Of a stretch of 5,277 nucleotides of DNA, positions 1 through 3,718 are shown piece after piece. The stretch's first letter is position 1. Every line of letters starts with the position of its first letter. Below the pieces are notes generated by a model. That model was not told where the DNA came from. It saw only the letters and a list, made by a program, of their open reading frames with translations, and ran no database searches. Location: positions 1 to 5,277 of the forward strand of contig SKRY01000128.1 of assembly GCA_007118235.1 (NCBI GenBank), written 5' to 3'. The translations under genes and the position numbers were made by a program. This DNA comes from Candidatus Hydrogenedentota bacterium. Lineage in GTDB: Bacteria; Hydrogenedentota; Hydrogenedentia; Hydrogenedentales; SLHB01.

Positions 1-2
1 AG

Positions 3-752
3 TGGTACTTCGAGAAGGGCACGGCGAACGAAGAGTTCCTAGGCGATGGGCCTGTGTATGTGATCACCAACAGCTCGCGTGATCACGAGGGCACCTACAC
101 GGTCGTGGTGAGCCACCCCGACTTCCCCAGCGAGGAATTCGACATCGAAGTGTGGGTGACCATTGTCACGCGGGCGCCCCGCGATCAGGCCGTCATCATG
201 GGCGAAACGGTCACGTTCAGCGTCCAAGCCATTGACGGCTCCTCGTTCGAGTGGTTCTTCGACGGAGACCTGGTCAGCGAGTTGGAGTACATCACCATTC
301 CCAACGTGCAAGCCCAGCATTACGGGACCTACACCCTTCACGTGAACCATCCCGACTATGATTCGGAAGTGTGGGAAGTGGTCCTCAGCGCCCCCGATCT
401 CCTTGAAACGCCGCCCCAAGCCGTGGTGGGCATTCCTCAAGGGACCGATGGCGTCCTGGGACCCGCCCTGGTGTATGCCGAGTATGAAGCGAATGCCACG
501 TTCTCCTGGGTGTTCGACGGCCAGGAGGTCGGCACGGACGCAGGGTATCCCATCACTGCGGCGTCGGACGATCAGGCGGGCATTTACACGTTGACGGTGA
601 GCCATCCCGACTTCCCGCAGGACTTCGTCTACGAAGTGGAAATGCGGGTGCTGAAGTTCGCGCCGGCGGCCGGCGGTTTGGGTCTCGGCGTGTTGGCGGC
701 CGCGGTTGCGCTGTTGGGTGGCGCCTATGGCGTGCGGCGGATGCGGAAGTAA
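3..752 (+). CDS. Secreted multi-domain Ig-like surface protein, C-terminal part (5' end outside window)
   Basis: The frame is open from the left edge, so at least 249 residues of a longer protein are seen; the GTG at 54 is internal. The visible part holds three Ig-like units. The first is partial (residues 1-52), with WYF near its start and the D-x-G-x-Y-type strand DHEGTYT. The second (about 53-130) has EWFFDG then QHYGTYT. The third (about 132-216) has SWVFDG then DQAGIYT. Each unit ends in a very similar VSHPDFP or VNHPDY stretch, so they are tandem copies. No paired cysteines are present, as is common in bacterial Ig-like folds. The tail is Pro-Ala-Gly-Gly, then about 20 hydrophobic residues (224-244), then RRMRK. 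This is the layout of a C-terminal anchor or CTERM-type sorting signal, but I cannot match it to a named class. A role in adhesion or surface display is inferred. No further gene follows on this strand before the convergent hairpin. Confidence 0.85.
   Translation, partial: WYFEKGTANEEFLGDGPVYVITNSSRDHEGTYTVVVSHPDFPSEEFDIEVWVTIVTRAPRDQAVIMGETVTFSVQAIDGSSFEWFFDGDLVSELEYITIPNVQAQHYGTYTLHVNHPDYDSEVWEVVLSAPDLLETPPQAVVGIPQGTDGVLGPALVYAEYEANATFSWVFDGQEVGTDAGYPITAASDDQAGIYTLTVSHPDFPQDFVYEVEMRVLKFAPAAGGLGLGVLAAAVALLGGAYGVRRMRK
108..616 (+). repeat. Direct DNA repeats at the ends of the Ig-like units
   Basis: The 20 bases at 108-127 and at 597-616 are identical except for one position. Both begin GTGAGCCA and end CGACTTCCC. 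A third, more diverged copy lies at 342-357 (GTGAACCATCCCGACT). They encode the V-S-H-P-D-F-P end of each Ig-like unit and show at DNA level that the units arose by duplication within the gene. Confidence 0.75.
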
Positions 753-828
753 GTGGTGTGAACCATATTCCGTGCGTGCGGCCGAGGGGTGACGCGGCCC
801 GGCGCGCTAAGTGAAACGTGATACACCA

Positions 829-865
829 CCCGCTGGGCCAAGGGTTCTTGCCTTGGCCCAGCGGG
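829..865. terminator. Strong stem-loop between convergent genes, probable bidirectional terminator
   Basis: Bases 829-843 pair perfectly with 851-865 (15 bp, mostly G-C, core CGCTGGGCCAAGG) around a 7-base loop. The stem sits 76 bases past the stop of the Ig-like gene and 75 bases past the stop of the minus-strand gene, so it can serve both. Neither side has a long T run, so it may act as a transcript-end stabiliser rather than a textbook intrinsic terminator. A smaller hairpin at 903-919 (GGGG and GC pairing with GC and CCCC, one bulged A) lies nearer the minus-strand gene. Nothing else is recognised in the 753-940 gap. Confidence 0.7.
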
Positions 866-940
866 GTGCATGCTTGGCGGGAAGCGCTCTCATCCGGCGA
901 TTGGGGAGCGATAGCCCCCCCTTCGCATTGGGGCGTGACT

Positions 941-1426
941 CTATGCGTCGTCCAAGGGTGGAGTCATCCGGGATAGCGCGGTGGTGAGGATTTCCACAAC
1001 GAGCTGATTCTGGGATTTGTGTTCGGCGCGGGCGGCGAGGCGGAGGGCTTCGTATACGTCCGAGGGCAGGCTGAGCGTCAGCTTGACGGTGTCGTAGAGG
1101 GGGCCATTGCCGGGCGGAGGCCAGTCCGCGCCCTTGCCCGTGGTGAGGTCCACGAACAGCTCCTCCTGGACAGGTTCGGGGATGGGTAATCCCGAGAGAT
1201 CGGCGTCCGGGAAGCATTCCGCCAAGATTTCGAGGTTGCTCCTTCCGGCTTGTACGCGATGGTGGACATGTTCGCGTCCGCCGAGTTGGTTGAGCAGCCG
1301 GGTGAACCCGGCGGAGGCGATGGCGTAGCCTGACTGGCGGACGAAGTCGAGAGCGGTCTCCCCTTCGAGATCCCGGCGGACGGCCTCAATGACTCGTTCC
1401 TGTTTCAGGATGGATTTCGACGCCAT
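941..1426 (-). CDS. Unrecognised 161-aa protein with C-terminal ribbon-helix-helix domain, probable autoregulated DNA-binding protein
   Basis: Residues about 112-152 (core VKLTLSLPSDVYEALR, then SQNQLVVEILTTAL) have the beta strand, helix and helix pattern of Arc/CopG/HicB-type ribbon-helix-helix DNA-binding domains. Residues 1-75 are charged and probably helical, and match no family I can name. They include LEGETALDFVRQSGYAIASAG. A proline-rich linker (80-110) joins the two parts. I chose the ATG at 1426 because GGAGG (1437-1441) precedes it by 10 bases and a good promoter puts the transcript start near 1476. A longer reading from 1561 would begin upstream of that promoter. The gene follows the thioredoxin gene on the same strand after 151 bases but has its own promoter. 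A 13-bp inverted repeat around that promoter suggests that it represses itself. It could be an antitoxin-like protein, but no small partner gene is visible beside it. The RHH call is fairly sure; the N-terminal role is unknown. Confidence 0.8.
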   Translation of the reverse strand: MASKSILKQERVIEAVRRDLEGETALDFVRQSGYAIASAGFTRLLNQLGGREHVHHRVQAGRSNLEILAECFPDADLSGLPIPEPVQEELFVDLTTGKGADWPPPGNGPLYDTVKLTLSLPSDVYEALRLAARAEHKSQNQLVVEILTTALSRMTPPLDDA

Positions 1427-1430
1427 GAAA

Positions 1431-1487
1431 ATACTGCCTCCGCGTTCTCGGTCTTTGCCATGATTCAATCCATTGCAGAGGCAGTAT
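1431..1487 (-). promoter_or_regulatory. Paired inverted repeat flanking the RHH gene start, candidate operator
   Basis: ATACTGCCTCCGC at 1431-1443 is matched in inverted orientation by GCAGAGGCAGTAT at 1475-1487, with 12 of 13 positions agreeing and 31 bases between. The upstream arm covers most of the -10 box (1483-1488). The downstream arm covers the Shine-Dalgarno GGAGG (1437-1441). The arm centres are 44 bp apart, close to four helical turns, so both face the same side of the DNA. Binding of the RHH protein here is inferred from position. Most of the upstream arm lies before the predicted transcript start, so an RNA hairpin is less likely than a DNA operator. Confidence 0.6.
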
Positions 1488-1511
1488 AGTAATTTCTTTA
1501 CAAAATTGCAA
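1483..1511 (-). promoter_or_regulatory. Sigma70-type promoter of the RHH gene
   Basis: On the minus strand TTGCAA (1511-1506) is followed after exactly 17 bases by TATACT (1488-1483). The -10 box matches the consensus at five of six positions and the -35 at four of six. The spacer is AT-rich in an otherwise GC-rich region. The transcript would start near 1476, giving a leader of about 50 bases before the ATG at 1426. Confidence 0.7.
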
Positions 1512-1577
1512 GCGGTGGGCGCCTTGCGCATCTTGCCTCCCGGCTGAACGATGCCGCACAACCGTCCGCCAGCGTGT

Positions 1578-1808
1578 CTATTGAAGCAGTTTCTTGATTT
1601 CCTCCGCCGTGGCGACTTTGCCCGTGGACTTCACTTCCCCGTCCACCACCAGCCCTGGCGTCATCATGATGCCGGCCGCCACAATCTGATCGGTGTCGGT
1701 GACTTTCTCGATCTCGTAATCAAGACCAAGTTCCCGCGCCGCTAGTTCGGCGTTCCTCGCGAGGTTCGCGCAGTTCGGGCAGCCAGGACCCAAGACTTGG
1801 ATTTTCAT
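1578..1808 (-). CDS. Small thioredoxin-like redox protein with CPNC active site (redox-active disulfide protein 2 type)
   Basis: This is a complete 76-residue protein. Its start MKIQVLGPGCPNCANL places a C-P-N-C dithiol (Cys10 and Cys13) at the end of the first beta strand. A helix (residues 14-27) follows, then YEIEKVTD, then the GIMMTPGLVVDGEV stretch with the conserved cis-proline (Pro51), and a last helix. The length and layout match the Thioredoxin_3 / redox-disulfide-2 family of minimal thioredoxins, which is known to lie beside PF03773-type permeases and ArsR regulators. AAAGGAG (1817-1823) lies 8 bases before the ATG. The gene follows the permease by 45 bases and is read with it. It probably acts in the cytosol on a disulfide or on a thiol-bound metal(loid) linked to the transporter; that role is inferred from context. 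No clear terminator follows, so some read-through into the RHH gene is possible. Confidence 0.9.
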   Translation of the reverse strand: MKIQVLGPGCPNCANLARNAELAARELGLDYEIEKVTDTDQIVAAGIMMTPGLVVDGEVKSTGKVATAEEIKKLLQ

Positions 1809-1853
1809 GATGATCTCTCCTTTCGGGTTTGTTCGACATGACGCGCACTAGGG

Positions 1854-3152
1854 TCAACTCACTAGCGTCCCGTACGTAAATCCACTGAGGGTGGCCAACA
1901 TAACCACCAACACAATGAAGACCAAGGTTTTCCTGGCGCCAAGCACACTGTAGATGACCAGCATGTTCGGCAAACTCAAGGCGGGGCCCGCCAATAGCAA
2001 CGCGAGGGCGGGACCTTGCCCCATCCCCGCGCCGATGAGCCCTTGCAGGATGGGCACTTCCGTGAGGGTGGCGAAGTACATGAACGCGCCCGCCACCGCG
2101 GCGACCACGTTCGCGCGGATGGAGTTGCCGCCGACAGCCGCTTCGACCCAGTGTCCCGGAATCAGCCCTTCGCCCTCGGGCCGGCCAAGCAGCAAGCCCG
2201 CCACCAAAACGCCCGCCGCCAAGAGGGGCACGATTTGTTTGGTGAAGCCCCACGTTTCCTCCATCCACTGAGCTGCGTCCCCGCCATGCCGCGCGGCGGT
2301 CACCGCAAGCCCGGCAATAGCCGCCACGAACGCAATCTCGGGATGGTCGGGAAACGCAAACGCGAGGATGGCCGTGACGGCCGCCGTCGCCGCGATGGGG
2401 CCAGGCTTCATCTGGAACACCGTAACGAGCACAACAGCCAACACAACGCCCGCCGCGCCTGCAAGGATCCATTGGTTTTCGTAGAGAAACACCCACAACC
2501 CGCTGTCGGCCTGGGGTTCGCCCCAATTGGCGAAGACCAGCACGGCGATCATGGCCGCGAAGAACACGATCTGCCCGCCAATGCTCGGGCCGCCGCCGGT
2601 GTCCGGTGGCGGCATGGCCGCCTGGCGTTCCGCCTCTTCCCGGCGGAAAATGCCCTGCATCAACACTCCGATCACCAACGCGAAGAGAATAGCGCCCACG
2701 GCGCGAGCGATGGCGAGCTGGGGACCGAGCACCGCCCCGGTCAGCACAATGGCGAGGATGTTGATGGCCGGTCCGGAATAGAGGAACGCCGTGGCCGGGC
2801 CCAAACCCGCGCCCATCCGGTAGATGCCCGCGAAGAGGGGCAGAATCGTGCACGAACACACAGCCAGCACCGTCCCCGAAACGCTGGCTACGCCATACGC
2901 GATGGGCTGGGGCGCTTCGCCGCCCAAGAAGCGGATAATGGCGCCGGAATTCACATACGCGGCCATGGCGCCCGCGATGACAAAGGCGGGGATGAGGCAC
3001 AGGATGACGTGTTCACGCGCGTACCAGTGCATTAAGGCCAATGCCTCGTACACCGCCTGTTGCACCCGGGCCGAATCGACGGGCGCGAAATAGAGCAGGA
3101 GAAATCCCGCCAGAATCGCTGCAAAAGGTTTCCATTCATTCCGCCATTCCAT
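1854..3152 (-). CDS. PF03773-type permease (ArsP / SO_0444-like efflux family) with CSC motif
   Basis: This is a 432-residue inner-membrane protein with about 10-12 hydrophobic helices (for example 10-22, 50-66, 120-140, 148-166, 193-209, 228-247, 308-322, 348-365, 383-400 and 408-428). Residues 98-102 read VCSCT: Cys99 and Cys101 lie in a membrane segment and are likely substrate ligands. The family signature occurs twice. It appears as PLFAGIYRMGAGLGPATA with SGPAINILAI (105-135), and again as PILQGLIGAGMGQGPALA with AGPALSLPNMLVI (367-400), so the protein is an internal duplication. A charged loop (170-190) separates the halves. Characterised relatives export organoarsenicals or Cu/Zn; the substrate here is not determined. 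The start at 3152 is preceded by AAGGA (3162-3166) at 9 bases. It lies 79 bases after the repressor gene, and that gap carries a copy of the repressor's half-site. Confidence 0.9.
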   Translation of the reverse strand: MEWRNEWKPFAAILAGFLLLYFAPVDSARVQQAVYEALALMHWYAREHVILCLIPAFVIAGAMAAYVNSGAIIRFLGGEAPQPIAYGVASVSGTVLAVCSCTILPLFAGIYRMGAGLGPATAFLYSGPAINILAIVLTGAVLGPQLAIARAVGAILFALVIGVLMQGIFRREEAERQAAMPPPDTGGGPSIGGQIVFFAAMIAVLVFANWGEPQADSGLWVFLYENQWILAGAAGVVLAVVLVTVFQMKPGPIAATAAVTAILAFAFPDHPEIAFVAAIAGLAVTAARHGGDAAQWMEETWGFTKQIVPLLAAGVLVAGLLLGRPEGEGLIPGHWVEAAVGGNSIRANVVAAVAGAFMYFATLTEVPILQGLIGAGMGQGPALALLLAGPALSLPNMLVIYSVLGARKTLVFIVLVVMLATLSGFTYGTLVS

Positions 3153-3172
3153 GGGCCATTTTCCTTCTTGCG

Positions 3173-3191
3173 CAAATAGCCAAATACTTAG
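3173..3191 (-). promoter_or_regulatory. Second candidate ArsR box in front of the permease gene
   Basis: CAAATAGCCAA at 3173-3183 is an exact 11-base copy of the right arm of the palindrome at 3547-3572. A partly overlapping, diverged copy, CAAATACTTAG, runs on at 3181-3191. No matching left arm is visible, so this is a half-site or tandem half-sites, not a full palindrome. It lies 21 bases before the permease ATG, just upstream of its Shine-Dalgarno. I see no convincing -35/-10 pair in the gap, so it may be an auxiliary site. Confidence 0.45.
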
Positions 3192-3231
3192 TGGAAATAC
3201 GCCCGCGGCGTCTTCTTGAGAGGGGGGAGGA

Positions 3232-3534
3232 TCACTCCGGGGCCGGCGTACGCGTTACTTCATCGATACAATGGATAAACTGGTGGACGCACGGCGTAAG
3301 GAGACGATAGAATACCTGATTCCCGCGTTTCTCGTAGTCAATCAAGCCCGCCTGACGCAGTACGCTGAGGTGCTTGCTCACGGTGCTTATGTCCGCGCCG
3401 ACCATCGCTTGCAGTTCGCAAACACAGTGCTCGCCTTCCGCCAGCTTGTCAAGGATGAACAGGCGGGTAGGGTGGGCCAGCGCCTTGATGACGCGGCTGC
3501 GAGCTTCGTAGTGTTTGCGGATGCTGAGTTCCAA
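3232..3534 (-). CDS. ArsR/SmtB family metal(loid)-responsive repressor, TTG start
   Basis: From the TTG at 3534 the protein has 100 residues, typical for ArsR/SmtB. ALAHPTRLFILDKL (18-31) is the family's opening helix. EHCVCELQAMV (35-45) resembles the ELCVCDL metal-binding segment, with Cys37 and Cys39. DISTVSKHLSVLRQAGLI (48-65) is the winged helix-turn-helix recognition region, and YEKRGNQVFYRL (67-78) is the wing. The third cysteine of the E. coli-type ArsR site is Gln42 here; Cys82 or Cys89 near the C-terminus could supply another ligand. The TTG is chosen because AAAGGAG lies 5 bases before it. A longer reading from the ATG at 3588 has only a weak ribosome site and would place the operator inside the gene. 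It heads the operon with the permease and thioredoxin and should repress it until the metal(loid) binds. Function is secure at family level; the ligand is not known. Confidence 0.9.
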   Translation of the reverse strand: MELSIRKHYEARSRVIKALAHPTRLFILDKLAEGEHCVCELQAMVGADISTVSKHLSVLRQAGLIDYEKRGNQVFYRLLTPCVHQFIHCIDEVTRTPAPE

Positions 3535-3539
3535 GGCGG

Positions 3540-3549
3540 CTCCTTTCTT
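3540..3549 (-). promoter_or_regulatory. Ribosome binding site that sets the TTG start of the ArsR-type gene
   Basis: On the minus strand AAGAAAGGAG ends 5 bases before TTG (3534-3532). The ATG at 3588 is preceded only by ACGGAAA. This ribosome site also touches the edge of the palindrome at 3547-3572, so repressor bound there would sit right against the translation start region. Confidence 0.7.
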
Positions 3550-3572
3550 GGGTATTTTGCCAAATAGCCAAG
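3547..3572 (-). promoter_or_regulatory. 26-bp palindrome, candidate ArsR operator
   Basis: The left arm CTTGGGTATTT (3547-3557) pairs with the right arm AAATAGCCAAG (3562-3572) at 10 of 11 positions, around the four-base centre TGCC. It lies 12 bases upstream of the TTG start of the repressor gene. ArsR/SmtB dimers are known to bind imperfect AT-rich palindromes of about this size at their own promoters. No strong sigma70 promoter is visible; the best guess is TTGCAT (3583-3578), 18 bases, CAAAAT (3559-3554), which the palindrome would overlap. Binding is inferred. Confidence 0.65.
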
Positions 3573-3590
3573 CGTGAATGCAAGTCATTT

Positions 3591-3612
3591 TCCGTTTGGC
3601 CCGTCAAACGGA
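3591..3612. repeat. Perfect 8-bp inverted repeat in the divergent intergenic gap
   Basis: TCCGTTTG (3591-3598) pairs with CAAACGGA (3605-3612) around GCCCGT. It lies 56 bases upstream of the ArsR-type start and about 50 bases upstream of the lipoprotein's -35 box. It could be a second regulatory site or part of a dispersed palindromic element together with 3618-3660. It has no T run. Confidence 0.45.
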
Positions 3613-3617
3613 TCGCT

Positions 3618-3660
3618 TCGCCCTCGGGTAAGGGGCTCGGCCTACCCGGCGATAGGGCGA
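3618..3660. repeat. Interrupted palindrome, possible dispersed intergenic repeat
   Basis: TCGCCCT (3618-3624) pairs with AGGGCGA (3654-3660), and inside it GGGTA (3626-3630) pairs with TACCC (3643-3647). The two stems are separated by an unequal internal loop and closed by a 12-base loop. A REP- or MITE-like origin is a guess that needs other copies in the genome. It ends just before the lipoprotein's -35 box. Confidence 0.35.
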
Positions 3661-3662
3661 CG

Positions 3663-3691
3663 TTGACGCGTGAGGCGCCGCGCGGTATAGT
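3663..3691 (+). promoter_or_regulatory. Sigma70-type promoter of the lipoprotein gene
   Basis: TTGACG (3663-3668) and TATAGT (3686-3691) are exactly 17 bases apart, and each matches the consensus at five of six positions. The transcript would start near 3698, giving a leader of only about 20 bases before the ATG at 3719. Confidence 0.75.
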
Positions 3692-3707
3692 GGTGTATGT
3701 TCGTATG

Positions 3708-3714
3708 AGGAGGT
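3708..3714 (+). promoter_or_regulatory. Ribosome binding site choosing the second of two adjacent ATG codons
   Basis: AGGAGGT is a full Shine-Dalgarno match. Two ATGs follow directly, at 3716 and 3719. AGGAGG is only 2 bases from the first and 5 bases from the second, so 3719 is the more workable start. The choice changes the protein by one methionine only. Confidence 0.7.
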
Positions 3715-3718
3715 CATG

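Noticed and set aside
753..829. GTGGTGT (753-759) and ACACCAC (823-829) as a long-range stem
   Set aside because: Only 7 bp with a 63-base gap, and its right arm overlaps the edge of the stronger hairpin. It is within chance expectation.
1427..1561. Upstream extension of the RHH protein by 45 residues
   Set aside because: It would begin upstream of the TTGCAA/TATACT promoter, has no ribosome site, and its residues look like translated promoter DNA.
1720..3000. Long open minus-strand frame of 426 codons overlapping the permease
   Set aside because: It lies on the permease strand in another frame and reads as Arg/Gly/His-rich low-complexity protein typical of GC-rich shadow frames. The permease frame has clear family motifs and a ribosome site.
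2016..3035. Open plus-strand frame of 339 codons opposite the permease
   Set aside because: Its composition is Arg/His/Gly-rich with no motif, and it is antisense to a well-supported membrane protein.
3199..3211. Small hairpin ACGCC-CGC-GGCGT between the repressor and permease genes as an attenuator
   Set aside because: A 5-bp stem with a 3-base loop and no T run is too weak in GC-rich DNA to call.
3602..3607. TTGACG on the minus strand as the -35 box of the repressor operon
   Set aside because: No usable -10 box is found 16-18 bases downstream (CTTGCA at 17), and the bases are part of the 3591-3612 inverted repeat.
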